A stretch of DNA of 64,000 nucleotides from a bacterium (GTDB taxonomy: Bacteria; SZUA-182; DTGQ01), in assembly GCA_040755755.1 (NCBI GenBank), contig JBFLZW010000050.1:34112-98111 (forward strand), read 5' to 3'. Positions 26,652 to 34,792 of the stretch are shown here, in pieces. Both the position numbers and the translations under genes were made by a program. The notes under the pieces are model-generated. The model searched no databases. It had not been told where the DNA came from and saw only the letters and a program-made list of their open reading frames with translations. Positions within the stretch are counted from its first letter, which is position 1, and each line of letters begins with the position of its first letter.

Positions 26652-28532
26652 TTATTTTTGAGCGAATGCCTTGACAGCCACAGGCGCTTCTATTACCGGG
26701 ACCTTTTGGTTAGCTGGAGGAGCGTCTTTTTTATCCGGCTGGAGCTCACCCCTGACCAGTGCTTCGATCTCCGCTCCATCCAGCACTTCCTTTTCCAGCA
26801 GGGCGAGGGCCAGGCTGTTCAGTTGGCTCAGGTAGGTTGTCAGAATTGTCTTGGCCAGGTTATAATTCTCGTTCACAATTCTCTTAATCTCCTGATCGAT
26901 CAGAATGGCGGTATCCTCGCTGTAGTCCCGGTGCTGAGCAAATTCCCGGCCAAGGAAAATCTGCTCTTCCTTCTTTCCGAACGAAAGAGGGCCGAGTTTG
27001 TCGCTCATTCCCCACTCGCAGACCATTTTTCTGGCCAGTTCCGTAGCCCGCTCGATATCGTTGCCCGACCCGGTGCTCAGGCTGTTCAGGACGATCTCTT
27101 CAGCCGCCCTGCCGCCCAGCAGAATGGCAATGTTCTTGAGCAGGTAGTCCGACGAATAGTTATGCTTTTCATCAAGCGGAAGCTGCTGCGTCAGGCCCAT
27201 GGCCCGGCCACGGGGGATGATGGTCACCTTGTGAATCGGGTCTGTTCCCGGCAGCATCATGGCCACCAGAGCATGGCCGGATTCGTGGTAGGCAGTGATC
27301 TTCTTCTCCTCGTCGCTGATGATCATGCTCTTTCGTTCCTTGCCCATCATGACCTTGTCCTTGGCTGCCTCGAAGTCTTCCATGGCCACTTTATCCTTGC
27401 CCTTTCTGGCCGCCAGAAGGGCCGCCTCATTGACCAGGTTGGCCAGGTCAGCACCGGAAAACCCGGGGGTTCCGCGGGAGAGTACCTTCAAATCGACATC
27501 GGCGGTCAGGGGCACGTTTTTGACATGAACTCTCAGAATGCCCTCACGCCCCTTGATATCCGGACGGGAAACCACTACCTGCCGGTCGAACCTGCCGGGC
27601 CGCAGGAGTGCCGGATCGAGAACATCCGGCCTGTTGGTGGCAGCCACGATAATAACCCCTTCATTGGATTCAAAGCCATCCAGCTCGACCAGCAGTTGGT
27701 TGAGGGTCTGCTCCCGCTCGTCATGACCGCCGCCGAGCCCTGCGCCACGGTGACGGCCTACGGCATCGATCTCATCCACGAAAATGATGCAGGGGGCATT
27801 CTTTTTCCCCTGCTCGAACAGATCACGCACCCGGGAGGCACCGACACCGACAAACATTTCCACAAAATCGGAGCCGCTGATGCTGAAGAAGGGCACATCC
27901 GCCTCTCCGGCGATAGCCCGGGCCAGCAGGGTCTTTCCGGTCCCCGGAGGCCCCATGAGCAGCACTCCCTTGGGGATTTTTCCTCCCAGTCTCTGGAATT
28001 TTTGCGGATCACGTAAAAATTCGATGATTTCCTGCAGCTCGTCCCTGGCCTCATCAATGCCCGCCACGTTTTCAAAGGTAACTTTCTGCTTGGGATTGGA
28101 GAGCATCTTGGCCTTGCTCTTGCCAAAGGAAAGCGCTTTGGCCCCTCCTCCCTGCATCTGCCGCATCAGATATATCCAGATGGCAATAATCAGGATCAGG
28201 GGAAACCAGGAAATAAAGAGATTGGTAAACCAGGAATTTTCATCCACGGGTTTAGCTTCGATCCGGATGTTCTTGGTCCGCAGGGTCTTGATCAGGTCTG
28301 GATCGTTGGGAGAAAAGGTCTTGAATCGGCTGTTATCCTGATAAGTGCCCTGAATGTCATTACCCTTGATGATAATTTCCGCTACATTCCCCTTTTGGAC
28401 TTCCTCCATGAACTCGCTGAAAATAATTTTTTTAACCTGCGACCTTGGAGTATTAAAGAGGTTGAAGAGCAGAATCAGGACCAATCCCATGACCAGCCAC
28501 AGGGCTAAATTTTTATAGAATGAATTATTCAA
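26652..28532 (-). CDS. ftsH: FtsH, membrane-bound ATP-dependent zinc metalloprotease
   Basis: It degrades misfolded and regulatory membrane or cytosolic proteins. Two membrane helices (about 9-28 and 98-118) flank a periplasmic domain. The AAA module has Walker A GPPGTGKT near 195, Walker [14 protein letters not shown] and second region of homology [20 protein letters not shown]. The protease motif HESGH starts at His416. Translation most likely begins at TTG 28532, 7 bp after GGAGG, giving [14 protein letters not shown] as in homologues (626 residues). A longer frame to ATG 28565 lacks such support. It heads the ftsH-folP-pdxJ group and follows tilS. Confidence 0.95.
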   Translation of the reverse strand: MNNSFYKNLALWLVMGLVLILLFNLFNTPRSQVKKIIFSEFMEEVQKGNVAEIIIKGNDIQGTYQDNSRFKTFSPNDPDLIKTLRTKNIRIEAKPVDENSWFTNLFISWFPLILIIAIWIYLMRQMQGGGAKALSFGKSKAKMLSNPKQKVTFENVAGIDEARDELQEIIEFLRDPQKFQRLGGKIPKGVLLMGPPGTGKTLLARAIAGEADVPFFSISGSDFVEMFVGVGASRVRDLFEQGKKNAPCIIFVDEIDAVGRHRGAGLGGGHDEREQTLNQLLVELDGFESNEGVIIVAATNRPDVLDPALLRPGRFDRQVVVSRPDIKGREGILRVHVKNVPLTADVDLKVLSRGTPGFSGADLANLVNEAALLAARKGKDKVAMEDFEAAKDKVMMGKERKSMIISDEEKKITAYHESGHALVAMMLPGTDPIHKVTIIPRGRAMGLTQQLPLDEKHNYSSDYLLKNIAILLGGRAAEEIVLNSLSTGSGNDIERATELARKMVCEWGMSDKLGPLSFGKKEEQIFLGREFAQHRDYSEDTAILIDQEIKRIVNENYNLAKTILTTYLSQLNSLALALLEKEVLDGAEIEALVRGELQPDKKDAPPANQKVPVIEAPVAVKAFAQK

Positions 28533-28741
28533 AATCTTGCCTCCACGAAGCGAATATTTATACAAGCCAGCTATTTGATATCTATATTTATATACTAAAT
28601 ATATAGTAAGCCTTGTTAATCATAGCACAATATTCCCCCCATTACAACAGACAAACGGGTGAATTTGACTCAAACTATACGGGAATTTTCCATTTTTATT
28701 CATACGGAGCTTCAGCCAGACAGTGCTGTCTGCCTCAGGCC

Positions 28742-30217
28742 TTACTCCGTTGCAAGCCGAAGGACGCGCTCCGTTTTTTCTGTTATCTTGAACGGCTCGG
28801 CGATCCGCCTCCCGAAAACCCAGACCACCTCCTGGCCGAAAGCCACGACAGGGATTTTTTCTCTTTCCGGCCTGGGAATTTTGGCATCAATAAAAAAATT
28901 TTTCAGCTTCTTATGTCCCGGCCCTCCCAGCGGATGGAAACGGTCACCCGCCTGACGCTTGCGGATAACCAGCGGAAGAGGCAGGGTATCAAAATCCAGA
29001 CAGGCTTTTTCAGCCTTGCATTGAGAGCCATGCCTTCCGCTATCCATAACCTCCGTAACCTCTGGTGAGATAGCCTCTGCCGGAACAGCCCCGGCTGGAA
29101 GAATCTCAGCAGAAATCGAAAGATTCAGTTCCGGAATCAGGGTGTTTCCGGGAATATTCATCTGATGGCAGAAATCTGCCTGCGGCAGGGTTTCGAACTG
29201 CTCCTGCCTCCCTTCAATCCAAAAGCTCTTCCCGTGTCTTCGGATGCGCAGGTCCCGGCCAAGGTGCATCACTCCTTCCGCCCTGCCCTCCTTGAGCCAT
29301 TGAAGCACAGCAGACACTTTGAGAAATCCTGTCTTGTAGGGGCTCGAACCTGCCTGCTGGACCGCTTCGCGCAAGGTCTCCCGCTGGAGGGCGAGGGGAG
29401 CGGCCAAAAACGGGTCCAGAGCAAAGCGCATCCTCTGCTCCCCGGCCTCTTCGAGGCACTGCCCCAGGTGCTCCTTGACCAGTCTGGATATCCACTCTTG
29501 CTCTTCCCCCAGAATGGATGCGGTCTGGTGCAGGGTCACGAGGATCTGAGGATTGTATTCCCTGCTCAGCAGGGGGATCAGGTGCAGACGGATTCGGTTT
29601 CGCAGGCAGTTAAGCTCCCGGTTGGTTGAATCCAGGCAAAAAGGTAATTTCTGTTCATCCAGAAAGTCCAGTATTTCCCGGCGAAAAACATCCAGCAGCG
29701 GTCGAATCAAAGGGATTTCCTCATCCCGTCTGGGCCGCATGGCTGCAAGGCCATCCAGTCCCGCTCCCCGGAAAAGGCGCATCAGGAGAGTTTCTGCCTG
29801 ATCATCAGCCGTATGCCCCAGGGCAATCCTGGTGGCCCCGATATCCCTGCCCGTCTCCCTGAAAAACCGATACCTGGCTTCCCTGGCTGCCTCCTCCAGG
29901 GACAGGCCCCTCGTTCTGCTGAGCCGGGGCACGTCCACATGGCGGACAAAGCATTCCAGGCCCAGTTCCTTCCCAAGATGCTGAACAAATCTCGCCTGCT
30001 CTCGTGATTCCTCTCCCCTGATTCCGTGCTCCAGGTGTGCCAGTGCCAGTCTCAGGCTATATTCTTCCCGCAGCTCAAGCAGAAGGTAGAGAAGGGCAAC
30101 CGAATCCGGTCCTCCGGAAATGCCGATAAGCACGCTGTCACTTTGTTTCAGGAGTGCATGCTTTTCGGAGAATTTCCGAATGCGCTGCACGAGATGATAT
30201 TTTATCCTTCCATTCAT
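28742..30217 (-). CDS. tilS: tRNA(Ile)-lysidine synthetase
   Basis: It modifies C34 of the CAU-anticodon tRNA-Ile to lysidine so that it reads AUA. The 491-residue protein has the N-type ATP pyrophosphatase loop SGGPDSVALL (residues 34-43), LALAHLEHGIRGEES, LGHTADDQAETLLMRLFRGAGLDGL and the C-terminal substrate-recognition domain (about 400-485: LPLVIRKRQAGDRFHPLG). It is a long form with both C-terminal domains. The tilS-ftsH order on one strand is a widespread arrangement. Confidence 0.95.
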   Translation of the reverse strand: MNGRIKYHLVQRIRKFSEKHALLKQSDSVLIGISGGPDSVALLYLLLELREEYSLRLALAHLEHGIRGEESREQARFVQHLGKELGLECFVRHVDVPRLSRTRGLSLEEAAREARYRFFRETGRDIGATRIALGHTADDQAETLLMRLFRGAGLDGLAAMRPRRDEEIPLIRPLLDVFRREILDFLDEQKLPFCLDSTNRELNCLRNRIRLHLIPLLSREYNPQILVTLHQTASILGEEQEWISRLVKEHLGQCLEEAGEQRMRFALDPFLAAPLALQRETLREAVQQAGSSPYKTGFLKVSAVLQWLKEGRAEGVMHLGRDLRIRRHGKSFWIEGRQEQFETLPQADFCHQMNIPGNTLIPELNLSISAEILPAGAVPAEAISPEVTEVMDSGRHGSQCKAEKACLDFDTLPLPLVIRKRQAGDRFHPLGGPGHKKLKNFFIDAKIPRPEREKIPVVAFGQEVVWVFGRRIAEPFKITEKTERVLRLATE

Positions 30218-30267
30218 CTTTTTCGACTCAAACTGCTTTTTTCATCAATGAGTGAAAAATAATTTTG

Positions 30268-30366
30268 AGGAGTCAGAAGTCAGGAGTCAGAAGTCAGGAG
30301 TCAGGAGTCAGAAGTCAGAATAAAAGCATTTCTCCTGGCTTTCTGGCTTCTGGCTTCTGACTCCTG
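30268..30366. repeat. Iterated GGAGTCAGAAGTCA repeat with an inverted copy
   Basis: Between tilS and the Nudix gene, 30268-30320 is built from alternating GGAGTCA and GAAGTCA heptamers. The facing segment 30339-30366 (CTGGCTTCTGACTCC type) is their approximate inverse complement, so the whole can fold into a long hairpin. It could end the Nudix transcript, but no clear T-run is present. Such heptamer arrays are usually slippage products. Confidence 0.75.
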
Positions 30367-30375
30367 TTTTTCCCA

Positions 30376-30780
30376 TCAGTACCTTCTCTCAAAGTAATCA
30401 TCCAGAATATTTGCATGATCAAAGGCCATGTCCGGGGGAATCCGGTCTCGAGTGAAAATCCGTGCCTCCGCTGCATCATCCCTGCCCATCGGCTCTCCCT
30501 GCGCCGTCGCCAGATAGACTGTGGAGATGGTGCACAGGCGGGGATCTCTGCCTGGATCCGAATAGGTGTGAAACTGCCGCACCAGGTGCACATCAAGGCC
30601 GGTTTCCTCTTTGGCCTCACGGCAGGCAGCCTCCTCCAGGGATTCTCCATAATCGACAAATCCGCCGGGTATGGCCCAGCCATAGGGCGGATTCTTCCGC
30701 CGGATCAAAACAATTCCCTTTCCCTCTACCTCAATGATAATGTCAACCGTAGGCAGGGGATGCCGATATTTTTGTTCCAT
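30376..30780 (-). CDS. Nudix hydrolase (ADP-ribose pyrophosphatase-like)
   Basis: The 134-residue protein contains a complete Nudix box, [20 protein letters not shown] followed by TGLD, the metal-binding signature for cleaving nucleoside diphosphates linked to another group. WAIPGGF just before it and the C-terminal [12 protein letters not shown] are common in ADP-ribose or NADH pyrophosphatase-like members. ATG 30780 has AAGGAGG 5 bp upstream; the open frame extends to 30873 without support. It may share the tilS promoter. The precise substrate is unknown. Confidence 0.85.
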   Translation of the reverse strand: MEQKYRHPLPTVDIIIEVEGKGIVLIRRKNPPYGWAIPGGFVDYGESLEEAACREAKEETGLDVHLVRQFHTYSDPGRDPRLCTISTVYLATAQGEPMGRDDAAEARIFTRDRIPPDMAFDHANILDDYFERRY

Positions 30781-31148
30781 ACTGTCCTCCTTCTCTCCTG
30801 AGCCCTTAGCTTTGTTTCTTCCCGGATCATCAAAGCGAATTTTTATACTCCGGCTCTCAGACTCATGCCTCACCTGCTCACATTCTCATATGCTCATATT
30901 TCAGGGTGAATATCGTATGCTGAATCTATCTCGTCTGGAAACGTCGGGAAAGAGGTGTCTCAACACTGTACTCCAGGACCAAGGGGGGAGATTGAGCGAT
31001 GTCATGGGGTCCATATTCAGGCTATCCTGGTGGGATGTTCGTATCAGATTGAAATGCGCTTACCCGCGAATTTAACCTTTTAATCTTTACAAATCTGGTA
31101 TTATAGCATATATTGAGGGAAATGGAAAGGTAAACGAAAAAGACAGAA
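30781..31148. other. Intergenic region upstream of the Nudix gene
   Basis: This stretch of about 370 bp between the divergent Nudix and receiver genes shows no gene-like frame. The part at 31070-31130 is AT-rich and may hold a promoter. A dispersed repeat copy follows at once. Confidence 0.3.
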
Positions 31149-31213
31149 AGTTCCCCATGTTCCTTTTCTCGATGAGGAGTTATGGAGGCTTTCATACAAG
31201 ATGGGGAACATCT
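31149..31213 (+). repeat. Dispersed inverted-end repeat, copy A (short form)
   Basis: The copy begins with GTTCCCCAT (31150-31158), continues GTTCCTTTTCTCGATGAGGA and ends with ATGGGGAACATCT (31201-31213). The two ends are perfect inverted repeats over 9 bp. It lacks the central CACCC/CCCCCTC..GGGGG core found in the full copies at 36196 and 57855, so it appears internally deleted. Confidence 0.7.
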
Positions 31214-31403
31214 GAAAAAGAGAAGAGCATGACAAGTACGGTTTCGTTCTTGATGGTGGATTATCTGCCTGTGAGGAGTAAATGATTTTTGTTGAAGGGC
31301 GTCGAAGCGGATTGATGAAGTGTAAGGAATTGGGATGGACACCACATTGGTTATTGGAAAACTTACCATCAGAAATCGAAGGAGAAAGGAAAGAGATAAT
31401 CCC

Positions 31404-31787
31404 ATGGATTCCCCAAAAAAAACACCTAATATATTAATTGTGGATGACGACGAGGAACTGTGCAATATTTATAAAGAGGCCTTGGAAGATGAGGGATACG
31501 GAATTGCCACTGCCCAAAATGGCAAGCAGGCTCTGGCCAAGATGAAGGAAGAGCATTTCGATCTGATTATCGCAGATAAAAACATGCCACAGATGGGAGG
31601 TGCCAGGCTGCTGAAGGCAATTCGGAAGAAAGACCCGATTGTGAAAATCGTCCTGATTACCGGTTTCGGAGGGCAAAAGTCATACCTTGATGCCATGGAA
31701 CGGGGTGCGGATGAATTTCTGAATAAGCCTTTTCACGTCGCGGAGCTCAAGAAGTTTGTCTCAAACATGCTGAGTCAGACCTCCTGA
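31404..31787 (+). CDS. Single-domain response regulator (CheY-like receiver)
   Basis: The 127-residue protein is a lone receiver domain: acidic pocket ILIVDDDEELC, phospho-acceptor Asp in LIIADKNMP, then VLITGFGG and the conserved lysine in LNKPFHVAELKKFV. It has no output domain, so it likely passes phosphoryl groups in a relay or acts by protein contact. ATG 31404 after GGAAAGAG is preferred to an in-frame ATG at 31335. No kinase is adjacent. The hybrid kinase at 5.4 kb is a possible but unproved partner. Confidence 0.88.
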   Translation: MDSPKKTPNILIVDDDEELCNIYKEALEDEGYGIATAQNGKQALAKMKEEHFDLIIADKNMPQMGGARLLKAIRKKDPIVKIVLITGFGGQKSYLDAMERGADEFLNKPFHVAELKKFVSNMLSQTS

Positions 31788-32459
31788 GACATTCACCTCA
31801 GACCTCGTAAGAGCTTGTCCCTGGGGCAAGTAATTTCGCTTGCAGAGGGGGATCTGAAAATCCACCCCTAAGTAGTTGAAAGCATCTTTATCCCCCTTTA
31901 TGCCTTTACCCCTTTGTGTCTGCCTGAACAGTAACCAAAAATCAAACTAATATGGCTTGATGCAGGGAATCTGACGACATGCAGACGACATGCAGAGGTC
32001 TTTACAGAAAAAAAAGCCAGTGTGTTGATCTCCACACACTTGGCTTTATCCATTCCGGAAATAAGAGAACAACTGTCAGGTTTAAAAATTAAGAATATCC
32101 CTCCCCAGCATTCAATTCTCCTCATATTTTCCTCTATATTTTCCCCTCCCTCCTGCTCGATATTTTTTCTTAGGAATAATTTATGCTAGAGAAAACGCTA
32201 TGACATGAGCTTACGGTGGATGAGGTTTTTTCAACCTCATAATATCAAGCGGTTAATTGGATTTTTTACCTGAATTCTGTAGAAGAAGCAGTGGGAAAAT
32301 TATGGTTTTCCCCTGATATTTTTTCACTCTCCAGCACTGATTGTTTTTTCACTCCCAGCATTGTAGGGATATATCCCGTGAAGGGAAGAGTTACTTGAGG
32401 TCAATATTTTACGAGAGGGGATTTGATTTACCTGAAATCAAGGATCAAGGGAGGAAGCA
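31788..32459. other. Intergenic region before the FeeM-like gene
   Basis: This non-coding stretch of about 670 bp becomes AT-rich towards its end. It holds the hairpin listed at 32014-32046, a GGGATATATCCC palindrome near 32367 and a weak hairpin after the receiver gene near 31810. No convincing gene is present. Its length suggests regulatory content for the FeeM-like gene. Confidence 0.3.
32014..32046 (-). terminator. Rho-independent terminator-like hairpin on the minus strand
   Basis: AAGCCAGTGTGT (32014-32025) pairs with ACACACTTGGCTT (32034-32046) with one bulged base. On the minus strand the stem is followed by eight T residues, a textbook terminator. On the plus strand only CTTT follows. 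There is no recognised minus-strand gene upstream, so it either serves weakly for the receiver gene or ends an unseen minus-strand transcript. Confidence 0.5.
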
Positions 32460-33266
32460 GTGGTAAGGCAATCGGTTCAAGGGGTATCTAACTTTCAGAC
32501 TAGCGACAATGGTCAGCCTTATTACCATCAGTCTCAATATGGAAAAAGTTACCCACATTTCCATCGAAGCAGGGTTTCAACCGATCTGGACATTGAAGGA
32601 AGCGTAACCGTTCGCAAGGCGGTAACCAGAGACGATTTGATGAAAGTTTTCGGTGTCAGGTGGGAGGGGTATAAAAAGTATTACAAGACTCCGGATGAAA
32701 ATATGGATCAATTCGATTTTTCACCCCATGCATCTTTACTCCTGGCTGAGGATAAAGGCCATAATGCGGTAGGAACGATAAGGATACTTGATCGCCGACA
32801 GGGAAGCGTAGAGCTTGACAAGTTTATCGACCTTGACGCTATCCTTCCATCGGAGAAAAAAACCAGTGTTATTGAAGCCACCCGCTTTTCCATTCCAAGC
32901 CATCCGGAATCCAAAATGATTAAGATGCTGCTCTGGAAAGCACTCGTGCTCTATTGTCAAATAAACCATATCGATACTATTGTCATGTCGGCACGGCCTG
33001 CCGCTGCCCGTTCATATCGGTGTCTGCTTTTTGAAAATGTCGGCCCTCTGGGGGTGTATAAACACGGATTGCTGGGAGATTTGGAACATCAGACGTATAT
33101 ATGCACTATTTCTGAAAGGAAATCTATCCTTAAGCAGAGGCACTGGCCGCTCTATCACTTTTTTTTCGTCAAGGCTCATTCCGGCATCAATACCGATTAT
33201 TTCATGCCTTATGATCCGGAGACTGAATATCAGGATCAGTGCATGAAAAATTGGAGTTATGTGTAA
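32460..33266 (+). CDS. FeeM-like N-acyl amino acid synthase (GNAT fold)
   Basis: The 268-residue protein resembles FeeM and acyl-homoserine-lactone-synthase-like acyltransferases, which join an acyl group from acyl-ACP to an amino acid. Visible are VTVRKAVTRDDLMKVFGVRW (residues 41-60), the acyl-pocket strand NAVGTIRILDR, the family element VIEATRFSIPSH near 140, and YCQINHIDTIVMSARP with RSYRCLLFENVGPLG. GTG 32460 is used, with GGAGG 5 bp upstream. It stands 156 bp before a polyketide ketosynthase gene, so its acyl donor could be made by that pathway. Family assignment is by motif pattern; the amino acid is unknown. Confidence 0.65.
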   Translation: MVRQSVQGVSNFQTSDNGQPYYHQSQYGKSYPHFHRSRVSTDLDIEGSVTVRKAVTRDDLMKVFGVRWEGYKKYYKTPDENMDQFDFSPHASLLLAEDKGHNAVGTIRILDRRQGSVELDKFIDLDAILPSEKKTSVIEATRFSIPSHPESKMIKMLLWKALVLYCQINHIDTIVMSARPAAARSYRCLLFENVGPLGVYKHGLLGDLEHQTYICTISERKSILKQRHWPLYHFFFVKAHSGINTDYFMPYDPETEYQDQCMKNWSYV

Positions 33267-33422
33267 TGGGCAGTTGTGCTGTATTATCCAAGCTGTTTTT
33301 TTATCTTGTCCTGGCATCAACTTTGCAAAATAATCTTGTGCTTACGATTAATTACTAGATTGCTATAATCATGCAATTTATTATTTTTTAACTGTAATTA
33401 ATAAGAAGGCAAGGAAGTAACC

Positions 33423-34778
33423 ATGAGGATGTTCAGTGGAGGCAGCGAAGATAAGGACGAAAAGCAGGAGCCGGAATCCGGGCAGGGAGCAGCCGGGAAG
33501 AAGGGTGCGGATATTGCCATAATCGGCATTGCCTGCCGGTTTCCGGGGGCTCAGGATTACCGGGAGTTTGCTGATAACCTGTTCAAAGGGGTCAATTCGA
33601 TCCGGGAGATCCCTTCTTCCCGCTGGGATACCCAAAAATATTACTCCCCTGATTTTAATAAGCCCAACACCAGCATCAGCAAGTGGTGCGGCCTTATCGA
33701 TGGGATAGATCAATTCGACAACCAATTTTTTAGCATTTCTGCGCGGGAAGCGAATTATATGGACCCGCAGCAGCGGCTTCTCCTGGAAGAAACATGGCAT
33801 TGCATCGAAGATTCGGGAGTCTCCTTAAAAAATCTCCAGAGGAAAATTACCTCCGTGTACATCGGGGTAATGGCCATCGATTACCACCAGGAAGCCTCGC
33901 ATCCGGATATAATAACTGACAGCTATGCCTGCCTGGGAAACTATGAGTGCATCTTGGCCAACAGAATTTCTTATGCTTTCGGACTTCAGGGCGCCAGCAT
34001 GTCGATTGATGCAGCCTGCGCCTCTTCTCTGGTAGCCATGCACCAGGCCAAAAATTCCCTCCTGTTGCGAGAGAGTGATTATGCCCTGGCCGGTGGGGTC
34101 TCCCTGGATTTTCACCCCTGGAAATATATTTCCTTTTCCAAGTCCCGGACGCTGAGCCCGGACGGGCAGTGCAAGACCTTTGATCGGGAAGCCAATGGCT
34201 ATGTGCCGGGAGAAGGGGTGGGGATACTGCTCCTGCAGCGGCTGGAAGATGCTCTTGCTGAAGGTAATCGTATCTACGGGATCATCAAAGGATCGGCGGT
34301 AAATCATGGAGGAAAAACCCTGTCGATTACCGCTCCACGGGTGGAATCGCAAAAGGATGTAATTATGCGCGCTTACCGTGATGCGAACCTGAGCCCTGAC
34401 ACCATAACCTATATTGAGGCTCATGGAACAGGGACCTCTCTGGGCGATCCTATCGAGGTAGAATCCCTGACTCAGGCATTTCAGGAGTATACTCAGGATG
34501 TGCAATTTTGCAGGATCGGTTCGGTCAAAACGAACATTGGCCATCTCGAGGCCGCTGCCGGGGTTGCAGGTGTTATCAAGGTATTACTGATGATGCGCCA
34601 TCGCACAGTGCCCAAGAGCTTGAATATCAAAAAATTAAACCCGATCATCAACTTCAGGGGTTCACCGTTCGTGGTAGCCACTGAACCGGGTGACTGGCAG
34701 GCACGGAACCCTGAATTACCTCTGCGTGCCGGGGTAAGCTCATTCGGGTTTGGCGGCACGACAAAAGATCAAGGATAA
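33423..34778 (+). CDS. Polyketide beta-ketoacyl synthase, isolated KS domain (truncated module)
   Basis: A 451-residue frame holds one KS domain after a Glu/Lys-rich 30-residue start. It begins IAIIGIACRFPGA. The catalytic triad is complete: Cys199 in DAACASS, His334 in EAHGTGT and His374 in NIGHLE. PGEGVGILLLQRLEDA is also present. The frame stops right after SSFGFGGT, where a normal KS continues NxHxxLEE into a linker. The KS end and everything up to the next KR are therefore missing. No acyltransferase domain follows, in keeping with a trans-AT system served by the AT gene at 42 kb. The condensation core may still fold, but the module is incomplete. Confidence 0.8.
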   Translation: MRMFSGGSEDKDEKQEPESGQGAAGKKGADIAIIGIACRFPGAQDYREFADNLFKGVNSIREIPSSRWDTQKYYSPDFNKPNTSISKWCGLIDGIDQFDNQFFSISAREANYMDPQQRLLLEETWHCIEDSGVSLKNLQRKITSVYIGVMAIDYHQEASHPDIITDSYACLGNYECILANRISYAFGLQGASMSIDAACASSLVAMHQAKNSLLLRESDYALAGGVSLDFHPWKYISFSKSRTLSPDGQCKTFDREANGYVPGEGVGILLLQRLEDALAEGNRIYGIIKGSAVNHGGKTLSITAPRVESQKDVIMRAYRDANLSPDTITYIEAHGTGTSLGDPIEVESLTQAFQEYTQDVQFCRIGSVKTNIGHLEAAAGVAGVIKVLLMMRHRTVPKSLNIKKLNPIINFRGSPFVVATEPGDWQARNPELPLRAGVSSFGFGGTTKDQG

Positions 34779-34792
34779 GATCAAAATAGTGC

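Noticed and set aside
26658-28016. A 452-codon plus-strand frame opposite ftsH
   Set aside because: ftsH on the other strand has every family motif. The antisense product has no ribosome site, domain or sensible composition.
30268-30366. CRISPR-like array
   Set aside because: The heptamer repeats are contiguous without spacers. No spaced direct repeats of 25-40 bp or cas genes were found anywhere in the window.
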